Shown in pieces: positions 32,983 to 43,035 of a DNA stretch of 60,560 nucleotides; positions within the stretch are counted from its first letter, which is position 1, and each line of letters opens with the position of its first letter. The notes under the pieces are model-generated. The model made no database searches and had not been told where the DNA came from. It saw only the letters and a program-made list of their open reading frames with translations. Source of the stretch: Pseudocitrobacter vendiensis (lineage in GTDB: Bacteria > Pseudomonadota > Gammaproteobacteria > Enterobacterales > Enterobacteriaceae). The stretch covers positions 1 to 60,560 of the forward strand of contig NZ_CALSBS010000025.1 of the NCBI RefSeq assembly GCF_943590815.1, written 5' to 3'. Position numbers and translations under genes: made by a program.

Positions 32983-33495
32983 ATGGCTAAAGTCGATCAA
33001 ACTAAAGCTAACATGTTGTTGAGCGCTACAAAAACGATGTCACTTGGTGCGAATAAAAACTCAATAAGAATTCTTTATGGAAGCCATGTTGCAGAAAATA
33101 TTGATTTCAGATCGGAACCTCAACAAAACGTTAAAAAAGGTATTCGAGGGTGGAGTCGTCGTTCGGATAACCGCAGAGCATTTTCTGCGGTTATTGATGT
33201 CGCGGTAAATTACTTCGGTTTTGATCCTATTCATCCGGAATCCAGCTTCCGCAATATTGACTTCAACCGAATCATGAGCGTGCTGCATAACCTTGGGTAT
33301 TTCGTCTGCGCCCCTGAGGTCAATAAAATCATTGAGATCCTCACGTCAATGAAAGAAATAGAGGAACTCGAAACTTGTGCGAAATGCAAGCGGCCTTACA
33401 TTGTCCCGTATACCAATGATACTCATTGCCCTCGGTGCAGATTGTCGTCAACGGTCTCTGCAATAGCGAGATATTCTCAGGAGGAGTTAGATTAG
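32983..33495 (+). CDS. trhY: TrhY-like FlhC-type zinc regulator
   Basis: A 170-residue protein starting 5 bp after the previous stop. The C-terminal CAKCKRPYIVPYTNDTHCPRC (about residues 127-147) has the two CxxC pairs of an FlhC-like zinc site, preceded by helices. FlhC-related AcaC and SetC act with a partner to switch on transfer genes. By analogy this protein and its neighbour would activate conjugation; the target sites are unknown. The name is from position. Confidence 0.62.
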   Translation: MAKVDQTKANMLLSATKTMSLGANKNSIRILYGSHVAENIDFRSEPQQNVKKGIRGWSRRSDNRRAFSAVIDVAVNYFGFDPIHPESSFRNIDFNRIMSVLHNLGYFVCAPEVNKIIEILTSMKEIEELETCAKCKRPYIVPYTNDTHCPRCRLSSTVSAIARYSQEELD

Positions 33496-34110
33496 CTATT
33501 ACTTTATGTGAGTGGTTTTAAGCTGAGACCAAAAATCTAAAGACTGCGTCGTCTTTATCTATTAAATCTTTGGCTTGCATACCGTTACACATGGTTCCTC
33601 ATGTTGCTGTTTATTTTCAGACGGCTTCCGTTCTGACGTATCTAAAACATACTGTGTTAAATATTACTACCATCCGTATTTTTTTGTCTGCTCTATCCTT
33701 CCAACGTTCATTTTCTGTAAGTATAACTAACATGAATTGCCATTCTTTGATTCATTACGGTCTTTGAAAAGTCCAGATTTTATGATGCGCCTGCCAATTT
33801 CGTTTCTTATAGGTATTCAATTAAGTATAAATTCCCTTATGCGTTAACCAGCAAAGTACGGGGATCGTTCATAATCTGGATAGTGTTGTCTGAATGACAA
33901 CGCGAATTTGCATTACTGTACCGTCATATAATTAATCCATTTCTCTCTTACAGACCATGTCTTTACCGGGACACTGTGTTGAACTGTCGTTTTTGGGGCT
34001 TTGTCGGCGTCACATTTCTGGTTTTTTAACGCATGAAATCTACTCCGTTATCGAACTCCCGGTGATTTTTTTTATGCCATCATACCTCTATTCCATGAGG
34101 AGATCGGTGA
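33496..34110. other. intergenic region upstream of trhF
   Basis: 615 bp with no supported gene. An AAAGAC-TGCGTC-GTCTTT hairpin at 33539-33556 may be a terminator. The remainder, AT-rich, likely holds the trhF-trhG promoter. Confidence 0.4.
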
Positions 34111-35157
34111 ATGACTCGATTAACGTTACTGCCTTCAAAGATGTTAGTGCTGATGTCTTTGTTTATAACTGGCGTCCATGCAAATGAAGACCAGACCCTT
34201 ATCAAAGACACCCCATTTGTGTCAGGACAAGCCTTTAAGAAAGGTTTTTTCTGGTATGACGACCCAGCCCGGAAAACTGAGGAAGAAATTAATGAGACTA
34301 CGCCTCCTGTTGCATCTTCGTCCCAGCCAGTACAAGAAGAAAAGATTGATCTTAATTCAAAGTGGCTAAAGGACAATATGCCCCGGCTTTTGACTCAGGC
34401 AATGGATAATCCGACCCCTGAAAACTTATCGAGGTTTTATACAGCGCAACGTTTAATGTTGGATATCGGTACGCGATTTTCGGATAAGTCGAAAGATTAT
34501 TTTCTTAAAAATCCAATGATGTCTGAAAAACGAAGACAGCCGGTTGAGAAGGTTGCCTTGGATGCACATCGTACGGTTGTGGAAAAAAACCAGCAGACGG
34601 TAATGAAAGATATTTTCACAAGATCCGGGCTCTTTTTCTTTTTCCAGAGTACCTGTGAGTTCTGCCACGAAGAAAGTCAAATCCTCCAGTTTATGCAGAA
34701 TTACTATTCGGTCGACATTCTCCCTGTCAGCATGGATGGCAGACCATTACAAAATGGGTTGTTCCAGGATTTCTCTGTCCCTAATGCGCAGATTATTGAT
34801 CAATTCAAAATCCGCGAAGTGCCAACTATTTTCCTTGTGTCGAAAGACGGGTCATCAGCGCAACGAATTAGCGAAGGTATGATCACTGCTGAGGAGCTCA
34901 AGAATACTATTATTCTGGCTGCAAAGGGCATGAACCTGATTGATGATGCCTCATTCCAATCCACGTTAGATATTAAGCGCCAATATACCATTGGTGAGGA
35001 TGGCGTAATTACAGTGAATAAATCAGAAATGGAATCTGACCCGTTCTTATTGCAACGAATAATGGACCAGAAGTTGGAAGGGTACGATATGCCTACAGCG
35101 GACCCTGTGAACTACTTGAATGTTGGTGGCAGTTTAGGAGGCCCATATGCGCGCTAA
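34111..35157 (+). CDS. trhF: TrhF, TraF-like thioredoxin-fold assembly protein
   Basis: GAGGAG precedes ATG. A 348-residue periplasmic protein with a signal peptide (hydrophobic core about residues 10-24, MLVLMSLFITGVHA). The C-terminal thioredoxin-fold domain holds STCEFCHEE, a CxxC about 181-184. In F, TraF is a thioredoxin-like protein of the mating-pair apparatus. The gene overlaps the trhH start, and the next two genes complete an F-type TraF-TraH-TraG set. Confidence 0.85.
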   Translation: MTRLTLLPSKMLVLMSLFITGVHANEDQTLIKDTPFVSGQAFKKGFFWYDDPARKTEEEINETTPPVASSSQPVQEEKIDLNSKWLKDNMPRLLTQAMDNPTPENLSRFYTAQRLMLDIGTRFSDKSKDYFLKNPMMSEKRRQPVEKVALDAHRTVVEKNQQTVMKDIFTRSGLFFFFQSTCEFCHEESQILQFMQNYYSVDILPVSMDGRPLQNGLFQDFSVPNAQIIDQFKIREVPTIFLVSKDGSSAQRISEGMITAEELKNTIILAAKGMNLIDDASFQSTLDIKRQYTIGEDGVITVNKSEMESDPFLLQRIMDQKLEGYDMPTADPVNYLNVGGSLGGPYAR

Positions 35158-36562
35158 CCTCCATGTTTGTGCAAAAAAGTTACTTTTGTCGTTAGCCGTT
35201 TGCACGGCGATGATTGCACCAAATGCCGGTGCCGATAACGCCATGCGTAATATTTTTAATGGAATGATGACGACAACCAGCCCGGCCAGTTTTGAAACGG
35301 CCACCCGTACCGGTGTGGTTGGCGGCTCTTTTTCCTACCGCACAACAAACGTGAATACCAATTTAGTTTCAATGTCTTTCCCCAAAGCTTCCGTCGGCTG
35401 TAACGGCATCGATGTTTTCCTCGGTTCATTCAGTATGATTAACGGAGATCAGTTGGTGCAGGTTGCTCGCGGTATCGCGCAGGGGGCCGCGATTTATGCA
35501 TTTAATGTCGCGGTATCGGCAATCTGTGCTGACTGTGCTGCGACTATTAATGATATCCAGAACAAATTGCAGGCGTTGAACAAATTTGCCAAAGATTCCT
35601 GCAACGCTACTTACTCGTTTCTTTCTGAAAATGTTGGACCACCCAGCCAGTATGCGAATGCGGTCAGTTCCGGCCCAGCTTCAATGCTTGGTACTCTTAA
35701 TGGATTGTTGCCTGATTTCGGTTCATCAATGACCAAGTCGCCAGAAACTGTGACCTCCCAGGTAAAAGCAAAAGACCCTGAAGAGTTTGCTGAAAAATTC
35801 AGTGGAAACCTTTTCTATATGTCATTTATGGACATCGATAAAGGTTCTATGAATATCGGTGGCGTGACTGAATTATCTGGCTACAAACTCGCAGAGCAGC
35901 TGATGTCGCTTGTCGGCACTGTGATTATCAACTGGGATGCTAAAGGTGAAAAAGCGGGGATGGAAGTTCGTCCATCGACGATGACGGTATCGGATTTCAT
36001 CATGGGTCCTCCGGCTGGTGGCTCCATAAAAATGCTCAAATGTTCGCCTGTACCCGATCCTGCTTCAGCGAGAAAGTCGCAATGCCTGGTTATGTCTGAA
36101 GTGATGGATGGTGGTTTCAAAGGACTGAAGGATACGATTTCAGACCTCCTAATTCAGGTTCAAACAAAGGCAATCAGCGATGTCAGGATCTCTGATGATG
36201 AATTACGCATTATTTCTTATATCGGCATCCCAACAATTCTTGATTCTCTTCAGACTTTTGATGTCCCTGAAGGCTATGCCTATATCCAGGATATCAGTGC
36301 AATAGCGGCCACCAGCCTTGTCATTAACATGCTTCGGCAAGTTGAAGCAAAGATCAGCGCTATGAATATCCCCAGTGAATCACTTTCCGGACGGCGGCAG
36401 GACCTGACTCGGTTATCTGAAAACCTTAGCAATCAGGTAAAAGCAGCTTACGAGCTCACCCGTAGCCAGGTAGGTAACAGCTCTGATGTCATTTCAGCAT
36501 GGGATGATCGCCGATTAAAGAGGAAGGCGTTCATGGAAAGTCTTCGTGGCACAGGTAACTGA
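35147..36562 (+). CDS. trhH: TrhH, TraH-like pilus assembly protein
   Basis: A 471-residue periplasmic protein with a signal peptide (hydrophobic core about residues 9-22), overlapping trhF by 11 nt. Conserved cysteines (C85, VSAICADCAAT about 121-131) and a helical coiled C-terminus (about 390-440) suit F TraH, an outer-part component of the pilus apparatus. A dispersed motif copy (35175-35187) lies in the signal-peptide codons, read as Lys-Leu-Leu-Leu. Confidence 0.85.
   Translation: MRANLHVCAKKLLLSLAVCTAMIAPNAGADNAMRNIFNGMMTTTSPASFETATRTGVVGGSFSYRTTNVNTNLVSMSFPKASVGCNGIDVFLGSFSMINGDQLVQVARGIAQGAAIYAFNVAVSAICADCAATINDIQNKLQALNKFAKDSCNATYSFLSENVGPPSQYANAVSSGPASMLGTLNGLLPDFGSSMTKSPETVTSQVKAKDPEEFAEKFSGNLFYMSFMDIDKGSMNIGGVTELSGYKLAEQLMSLVGTVIINWDAKGEKAGMEVRPSTMTVSDFIMGPPAGGSIKMLKCSPVPDPASARKSQCLVMSEVMDGGFKGLKDTISDLLIQVQTKAISDVRISDDELRIISYIGIPTILDSLQTFDVPEGYAYIQDISAIAATSLVINMLRQVEAKISAMNIPSESLSGRRQDLTRLSENLSNQVKAAYELTRSQVGNSSDVISAWDDRRLKRKAFMESLRGTGN
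35175..35187. repeat. dispersed motif copy inside the TrhH signal peptide
   Basis: AAAAGTTACTTTT read as Lys-Leu-Leu-Leu, a third reading context for the motif. Confidence 0.78.
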
Positions 36563-36570
36563 GGTCTGAT

Positions 36571-39500
36571 ATGGATTACAACATCTATACAGTAGGTGAT
36601 ATCGAGTTCGTGTGGTCCGCCCTTAACGGGATTGCCCTGATTTTCTCACAATATACCGGTGTAAAAGCATTTCTCACCACGGCAGCGGTGCTGGCTGGAG
36701 CCAGCCTGTTTTATAAAACATGGCTTTGGCTGTTGAACCCGACAAAAGCAGAGGTGCCGATATTTTCATGGATTCTTGGGCTGATTCTTTTTTCGATGGC
36801 AATAGTACGCGTGGATGTGACTATTGAATCGGTTAAGTCTGGTGAAGTGAGAAATGTCGATGGTATTCCTGTTTTTATCGCGGCGATGGGAACTGTAACC
36901 ACTAACCTTAGCCAGGGCCTACTCAAAGACTATAAAACGGCGTTTGATCCGCTGGCGCCGATCGACTTTGCCGCAACCACGCTTGATGATGACATTACTC
37001 TTGGCCCGATGATTCGCTTCGTTAAATTCTTACAATGGGGCGGGGACAGCCAGGGGTATTGTTCAGCGTTCCCCGAACCAGTTAGCGGATTAGGTGCGAT
37101 GAACGTGTGTGCGACAGTGCAATCACTGGCCTATAACTGCCTCAAGGGAACACAAAACTCAAGCGCGAAAATCGCTGGGAAAGAAACCATTTTTAACGAT
37201 ATTTTCTCTTCAAATGTCGCGGAAAGCATGGAACGCATTAATCAGGCGATGAAAGGTTCGCTGAAGAACGCATCTGCTAACATCGTGGGTGTGAATAGTT
37301 CAAAGTCAGCGACTTGTGAAGAGGTCTGGTCGACCGTTAAACAGGTAACGAGCACCCCGGAGGCTCGACAGACGATTGCTTTGATTGGGCAAACAAACGG
37401 TATTCTTACCCCAGAAGAGGCGGGCGGTGCCGCATCCGGATCGAGCTTCACGGATGTAATGGCGTCGGCGAACGGCATGTATGGCAAGGCGATTGGCGCT
37501 TATGACGCGACGCTTTCTTTGTTCATCATGAATGAGCTACGTAATGGTGCCAGTAAATACAAAACCCCACTTGGTCTGGCCTCGGATATGCAACTGTTTG
37601 AGGCATCATTAAAACGTACGAATACCATGGCATCTCAGGGGCAGCTCTGGCTGCAATTATCTGGTGCGGCAATTGCGTTTCTTGAAATGTTTGCGTACAT
37701 GGTTGCTCCGTTTGCATTGCTCATGCTGCTTGCACTCGGCGGAAACGGTGTTGCCGCAGCGGCAAAATATCTTCAGTTGATTCTCTTCGTTAATATGTGG
37801 CCGATTACTGCGGTGATGGTCAATGCCTACGTGAAGAAGGTGGCAACAGCGGATCTTGATACATGGAGCACACTGAATAGTCAGAGTAACGCGGTGACTT
37901 GGATGGGCTTACCAGGGCTTGCCGAAACATATAGTTCTTACTTATCAGTTGCATCAGCGCTCTATGCTCTTATCCCAGTCCTGACGCTGTTCCTGATGAC
38001 GCAATCCATTCATCCAATGATGAATGCGATGAAAGGAGTTACGCCACCCGCACCTGTGGACTCCAGCCACCTCACGCCGAAAGTGTGGGATGCGCCAAAT
38101 AGCGGAAAATCATCATTTGGGGATGTTAATCGTACAGCACTGACAAGCACCGGGCAGGGGTTCAGCGGTGGCGGGGCCATGGACTCCAGTAACTTCCGAC
38201 TCGGTACGTGGAATGCAGGTTCAAGTATCGCGTCAAGCCAGGGACAAGGGGCGGCAATGACCTCATCAGTCATGAGTGCAGCAAGTAATTCATTCCAGCA
38301 GGCCTACAATCAGATGAGTGAAGTTGGTCGTTCGGGGCAATCGGGCCAGCAATTTTCCTCGAATCTGCAAAACTTGAAATCATATACAGACCAGGCCGGT
38401 GCAAACGTCGCTAATAGCGTAGGGGCGAAGCACGGAATTAATTCGCAGCAATTAGCTGGTGTGGTGTCAAACCTTCTCCTCAATGGAAGTTTGGGACTTG
38501 GTGGCGAGGAAAAACTTGGAAAAGGGGGGGCTGGGGGCATAGGTCAGAAAGTGATGGATTCACTAGGTCTGAAAGCATCGGGTACCGTTGGTTCAGGGAT
38601 CTCAAAATCGAATTCAGGCAGTGATAGCCTCTTAACTGATTTGAATAAAGCTATTACGACTCAATTGTCAGAAAACTCAGGACTTTCTGAACAAATGAGT
38701 AAAGCGGCTTCTCAGGTAAACAGTGATCAGTTTGCACAGACCAATGCATTCAAAGAAGCTGCATCAAAAATGAACCAGGCAACACAGACAATGGCCGAAA
38801 ATCTGTCGACGTCACTTTCAACGAACGCCAGCGCTAATACCGGCATGACACTCGACTCAAGACAGTCTGTCAACCTAGACAGATTCTCCGATTCTATTCG
38901 TAATAAAAACTTCAGCGATGATGATGTGCGTAATTTTGCACGGAAAAATGGTCTTGATGAGAATGCGTTTATGGATAAATTCAATTCTTACAATGACACA
39001 TTTAAGGCCAGCACTCAGTTGGGATCACAACTCCAGCGAACTGATGCGCTGGTGGCAACGACACGCGACTTTAGTGAGCAAAAAATTGCGATTGATACTG
39101 CCAGGGGTGAAACGGCTGAGAGCAATAAGCAGGATCTGCGTGAGACCTCCAGCCTGCTTAAAGGGCTGGTTGCTGACTTCGGCGGTAACGCTCAACAGAT
39201 GCTGCCAATTACCAATCAACTTGACCGAATCACTGGTGATGCATCGGGTATTAATACCATTGCACAGGCGCAGGAGCGCACACCAGACCATGTAGATACC
39301 TCCGGCGTAATGAGTGCCGATCGTGTTGCTGACGTAGGGCAAGGTCTGGATGCTCAGGCGAAAGCTGGATTGGCACAGAACCAGCAGAATGCTAATCAAC
39401 ATATTGGCGGACAAACCGAATCAGGTGTTACGCCGTACAATGTGGGCTCGGTCAGTAAAGAAGATATTCAGGGCATTCATAAAGGTAATGTAGCTAACTC

Positions 39501-40560
39501 CTATAGCGAAGAAAACCAAAGTGTTCTCTCGTCGTTGGATAAGAATACCCCTGTAGTGACTAATGAGACCGTGGGAAGAATTCAGGGGGCTGGGCAGGAC
39601 GTTAAGAACGCCAACCAAACTTTCGACCAGCTTCAAACTGGTATAGGCGGCAAGCATGCTACTTCAGGCATGGGTAATACCAGCGAAAAACTGAATTCTA
39701 TGTACGGAGATAGCCAGATACGCGGGATATCAAACAACCTCCCGAATTATTTTGACAGGGTTGCAAATGACCCAACCAAAAAGCCGGATGACAAACGGGC
39801 GGAGCTGGCCGCACAAGCCGTGTTTACCTATGGGGCCAGTACAATGGCAACCGGCGCTGAGAAAGAACAACTGAAAGCGGATACTCAAAGCCTCCTCACC
39901 GAGCTGGGTCACTACAACGTTAGCTGGGGGATGAATGATCTCCAGAGTATCCATGAAGGTTTCAACATGCACAACAAGGCTTCAGGCTCTCTTGATTCAG
40001 CAATAAGGGCGAATCTTGGTGAAGGCGGCTCTGGCGGCGGGATCGTTGGCCAACGAACCCAAACCACGATTGATACCCTTGCTGGTAATAAAATTGAGTC
40101 CAATACAGAACGTAGTGTGATTGGCAGTACGCTTTTATCGGGCCAGGAGAGTGTTGCCAGAGGGCTTGACGTTATCGGAGCAAAACCCGTAAACGACATG
40201 CTCTCAGGTATTGGGGTCCTGACTACGCCCGCATCTTTGGCAAACGATGCAACGAATCCGGTAAATATGCCGAGTTCGTTATTGGGCAAGGTTGGCAACC
40301 ACCTGCAAATGTCAGATGGTCTGAGCGCGGTGACCAGCCGTTATAAGGATATGGGAAGTGATGGGATCAAGACGTATGAGAGTGCATCACAAAACTCAGA
40401 GCGTGCGATTCGTCAGCAACTGACCGATGATCCACGCTTCGGGTCGGATAAAGCAGATGCGTTCGTTAACTTTATGAAGTCAGACCTTAACAATACAAAC
40501 GAACCGTATCAGTCGAGAATAGAGAGAGCTGAAAACTGGCTGAATGATAATAAGAAGTAG
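36571..40560 (+). CDS. trhG: TrhG, TraG-like mating-pair stabilisation protein
   Basis: A 1329-residue inner-membrane protein. Transmembrane helices are at about 18-46, 61-78, 356-420 (paired) and 466-485, as in TraG_N. A long C-terminal domain follows, Gly/Ser/Gln-rich about 500-720, then helical segments to the end. TraG of F stabilises mating pairs and pilus assembly. It starts 8 bp after trhH and is followed by an intrinsic terminator, so trhF-trhH-trhG form one operon. Confidence 0.88.
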   Translation: MDYNIYTVGDIEFVWSALNGIALIFSQYTGVKAFLTTAAVLAGASLFYKTWLWLLNPTKAEVPIFSWILGLILFSMAIVRVDVTIESVKSGEVRNVDGIPVFIAAMGTVTTNLSQGLLKDYKTAFDPLAPIDFAATTLDDDITLGPMIRFVKFLQWGGDSQGYCSAFPEPVSGLGAMNVCATVQSLAYNCLKGTQNSSAKIAGKETIFNDIFSSNVAESMERINQAMKGSLKNASANIVGVNSSKSATCEEVWSTVKQVTSTPEARQTIALIGQTNGILTPEEAGGAASGSSFTDVMASANGMYGKAIGAYDATLSLFIMNELRNGASKYKTPLGLASDMQLFEASLKRTNTMASQGQLWLQLSGAAIAFLEMFAYMVAPFALLMLLALGGNGVAAAAKYLQLILFVNMWPITAVMVNAYVKKVATADLDTWSTLNSQSNAVTWMGLPGLAETYSSYLSVASALYALIPVLTLFLMTQSIHPMMNAMKGVTPPAPVDSSHLTPKVWDAPNSGKSSFGDVNRTALTSTGQGFSGGGAMDSSNFRLGTWNAGSSIASSQGQGAAMTSSVMSAASNSFQQAYNQMSEVGRSGQSGQQFSSNLQNLKSYTDQAGANVANSVGAKHGINSQQLAGVVSNLLLNGSLGLGGEEKLGKGGAGGIGQKVMDSLGLKASGTVGSGISKSNSGSDSLLTDLNKAITTQLSENSGLSEQMSKAASQVNSDQFAQTNAFKEAASKMNQATQTMAENLSTSLSTNASANTGMTLDSRQSVNLDRFSDSIRNKNFSDDDVRNFARKNGLDENAFMDKFNSYNDTFKASTQLGSQLQRTDALVATTRDFSEQKIAIDTARGETAESNKQDLRETSSLLKGLVADFGGNAQQMLPITNQLDRITGDASGINTIAQAQERTPDHVDTSGVMSADRVADVGQGLDAQAKAGLAQNQQNANQHIGGQTESGVTPYNVGSVSKEDIQGIHKGNVANSYSEENQSVLSSLDKNTPVVTNETVGRIQGAGQDVKNANQTFDQLQTGIGGKHATSGMGNTSEKLNSMYGDSQIRGISNNLPNYFDRVANDPTKKPDDKRAELAAQAVFTYGASTMATGAEKEQLKADTQSLLTELGHYNVSWGMNDLQSIHEGFNMHNKASGSLDSAIRANLGEGGSGGGIVGQRTQTTIDTLAGNKIESNTERSVIGSTLLSGQESVARGLDVIGAKPVNDMLSGIGVLTTPASLANDATNPVNMPSSLLGKVGNHLQMSDGLSAVTSRYKDMGSDGIKTYESASQNSERAIRQQLTDDPRFGSDKADAFVNFMKSDLNNTNEPYQSRIERAENWLNDNKK

Positions 40561-40577
40561 GAGTGAATACTGACTGA

Positions 40578-40612
40578 TAAAAGCCGTGCTCTTTTTGGGC
40601 ACGGCTTTTTTA
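40578..40612 (+). terminator. intrinsic terminator
   Basis: AAAGCCGTGC / GCACGGCTTTTTT hairpin just after trhG. Confidence 0.85.
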
Positions 40613-40931
40613 TGCCTGCATCCGGGGAAAATAACTATTCACGGCAGTGCTATTCAAGGTAAACCACGAATCTGAGAAAAGTACACCGGCTAACTGAGCA
40701 TTGGATAAGGTTTGTTCAGTTTTAAAACAATGGTCAAACAGGATACTATCTTAATCACGATTCAAATTCTCTTTCCAAATCCAGTTCACTCGCCACCCTA
40801 AGAAACGTGAATGCTTACTGGCCTAAATTAAAGTTGAGGAAAAAGTTACTTTTCTGATCGACTGATGCAGTGTTTTTGGTAGATGGCGAATCATGGTTTT
40901 TTTTGACGGAGTGTGTGGAAAAGTTACTTTT
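40613..40931. other. intergenic region with two dispersed motif copies
   Basis: About 320 bp with no supported gene. Exact AAAAGTTACTTTT copies lie at 40841-40853 and 40919-40931, 78 bp apart. The second abuts the 3' end of the HAD gene. Confidence 0.75.
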
Positions 40932-41498
40932 TTAATAAAAACGGGCCATCAGTAGGTTATATCTGGCTATCAGATCCGTTATGTCCTTTTCTTTAACCCC
41001 CGTGTAATAATCCGTACGGATCAGGTGCGGATATTCTGGCGGAAACAGGGTCGTATCGTCATCAAGGCAGATAAAGGCTTTTACCTGGTGCCTGGCCACG
41101 AATTCTTCACATTCAGCTGCACGTACCCCTATTCCCCCCGAGGGTAGACACAGGGATGGGGTTGCGCCAATTACCCGGTCTCTGTACGGCGAGCGGAAAA
41201 GTGACTTTAGGTAGGTAATACTCCCGCATTCTCTCCATGAACTTGATATAACGATGAACATTGAAGGACTTGCATCAAGTAACTTCTCAATCAAATACAT
41301 CCGTTCGAAAGATTCATTCTGACATTTGTGGATTACACCATCAAAATCCAGGAAAAGAACAATATGGATTAATGGCAGAGGTCCCCATAAGCCAGCTGTT
41401 GATTCATCCTGAGGCAAGATCCCGTCCAAGTCTTTATTTCTAAGCTTCTGTGGAGAACAGCGTATCTTGCACAGGAATTCGTATATTGATTGGAGCAT
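40932..41498 (-). CDS. HAD-superfamily hydrolase
   Basis: A 188-residue soluble protein. The HAD motif I is LFLDFDGVIH (D about 51 and D about 53). SSSWREC is motif II (Ser about 81), and the later DDDTTLFPPEY carries the acidic motif. This is the short-cap HAD type that dephosphorylates small molecules; the substrate is unknown. GAGG precedes ATG. A degenerate dispersed motif (AAAAGTGACTTTA near 41198) lies inside it. Confidence 0.75.
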   Translation of the reverse strand: MLQSIYEFLCKIRCSPQKLRNKDLDGILPQDESTAGLWGPLPLIHIVLFLDFDGVIHKCQNESFERMYLIEKLLDASPSMFIVISSSWRECGSITYLKSLFRSPYRDRVIGATPSLCLPSGGIGVRAAECEEFVARHQVKAFICLDDDTTLFPPEYPHLIRTDYYTGVKEKDITDLIARYNLLMARFY

Positions 41499-41597
41499 AC
41501 CTAACCTCTTTCACGGGACAGTTTCACTCGCTCAGTGATGAATTGTTCACAGCCACGTAAAACAACTAAACAATAAATTGGAGAGTAGGGGGGTAAT

Positions 41598-42155
41598 TTA
41601 CTCCGGAACATTTTTTACAATATGTCCGTTGTACTGGGTCTTTGGTTGCGTCCACTGATATAACTCGTCCATGCCATTCCGGCCCTGAATCCGGCGATTG
41701 TATTTGACCATGAAGTTAAAGATATACCTCGCCCGGACCTTAGGGGTTTTGCTGTTGTAATCGGCAATCCCTTCAAATACATTACCATTTCGGTCTACAA
41801 TTTTCCGGTAAAGCCACCAGGTACCTACCCAGAAACTGGCACAGGCGTCATAGGCCAATACCCGCCAGGTAACAGACGGAAAGTGGCCACGTATTTCCGG
41901 CAGATTGGACGAATTGATCTGCATAGGTCCAATATCATAAGTGCCATTTTTATTCCGGCTGAACGTTCCCACTTTTCCGCCTTCATTATCAAAAAGCGTA
42001 AAGACCAATTCTGCATCAATCCCGAAAAAGCGGGAGGCATCGGTAATGCACTGTGTGTAGACTTCAACAGGAACGGGAATAGGTTTCACATCATCTGCTG
42101 GTGGTATAAACACGAGATAATCTCCACTGGAATTACATACTGGATATTCTCCCAC
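41598..42155 (-). CDS. lytic transglycosylase-like protein without visible signal peptide
   Basis: A 185-residue protein of the SLT/lysozyme-like fold: LVFTLFDNEGGKVGTFSRNKNGTYDIGPMQINSS with the catalytic Glu in NEGG about residue 55. Such enzymes open peptidoglycan for type IV secretion. The frame starts at GTG 42155, and a stop lies just upstream. An ATG with a signal sequence is not available, so it may be exported another way or 5'-truncated. Confidence 0.72.
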   Translation of the reverse strand: MGEYPVCNSSGDYLVFIPPADDVKPIPVPVEVYTQCITDASRFFGIDAELVFTLFDNEGGKVGTFSRNKNGTYDIGPMQINSSNLPEIRGHFPSVTWRVLAYDACASFWVGTWWLYRKIVDRNGNVFEGIADYNSKTPKVRARYIFNFMVKYNRRIQGRNGMDELYQWTQPKTQYNGHIVKNVPE

Positions 42156-42260
42156 ATCGCGGGCTAAAAATTTTTACTATAGGGAGGGAATTTTGTCCCT
42201 TAAGCGAATTTGGAGGATTTTTTCGCATGATAGTATTAATGCTCCATTAAAGGAGCTGAA

Positions 42261-43010
42261 ATGAATAAGACTATCAAGGCATCATTCTTATTACTGGCAT
42301 CTTGTACGGCCTTTAGCATGAATGCCCAGACAGTGAAAACTGACGTGCTTCCTGATGCAGCACTGAAGAAATTAAAAGAAGTTGGGCTGTCCATCGAGCA
42401 TATTGAACCATCCCCAGTAAAAGATATTTATACCGTGATTTCAAGAGAAGGCGTGAGTTACGTCAGCAAAGATGGTGATTACATTTTTACCGGGAGCTTG
42501 TTTCATGTTAACGGCAAAGATGTGGAGAATACAACGGAACAGGCGATACTGAAAGGTGTCAGGGAGTTTGCTGCTAAAACAAAATCCATAGAATATAAGT
42601 CGGCGAATGAAAAATATCGCCTGGCGGTGTTTACTGATATAACCTGCGGGTATTGCCAGAAACTACATCATGATCTTCAATCCTATCTCGATGCCGGGAT
42701 CTCAATAAAATTCCTCACTTTTCCGCGTGCAGGCCTGAACTCCGTGGTCGCGGGGAATATGGCAAAAATCTGGTGTGCGGCCAAACCTAATGATGCGCTG
42801 GATGCTGCAATGAGCTCGATATCAATCATTCCGGAAGGACGGCCTGACGCGGCCTGCCTCGATATTATCAAATCGCATTTCCAGGTTGCTTCAACTATTC
42901 CGCTTCAGGGTACGCCAACCATGGTAACGCTGTCGGGTAAACCTCAGTTGTTCACCGGCTGGTTGAGCCCGGAAAATCTGGTGACCCGCATGGGCACCGC
43001 ACAAAAGTGA
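42261..43010 (+). CDS. DsbC-like disulfide isomerase
   Basis: A 249-residue periplasmic protein with a signal peptide (hydrophobic core about residues 8-20). An N-terminal DsbC-type dimer domain precedes a thioredoxin fold with CGYC about 129-132. It probably corrects disulfides of pilus or transfer proteins. It is close to TrbB of F in type. A variant dispersed motif, AAAAGTGACTTTT, spans its stop codon at 43003. A short gene follows. Confidence 0.8.
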   Translation: MNKTIKASFLLLASCTAFSMNAQTVKTDVLPDAALKKLKEVGLSIEHIEPSPVKDIYTVISREGVSYVSKDGDYIFTGSLFHVNGKDVENTTEQAILKGVREFAAKTKSIEYKSANEKYRLAVFTDITCGYCQKLHHDLQSYLDAGISIKFLTFPRAGLNSVVAGNMAKIWCAAKPNDALDAAMSSISIIPEGRPDAACLDIIKSHFQVASTIPLQGTPTMVTLSGKPQLFTGWLSPENLVTRMGTAQK

Positions 43011-43035
43011 CTTTTCACGACTGCAAGAGGTGATT

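Noticed and set aside
33570..34187. Short + strand frames in the gap before trhF
   Set aside because: No ribosome binding sites; the second overlaps the real trhF start. I looked for a trhX-like gene here and could not support one.
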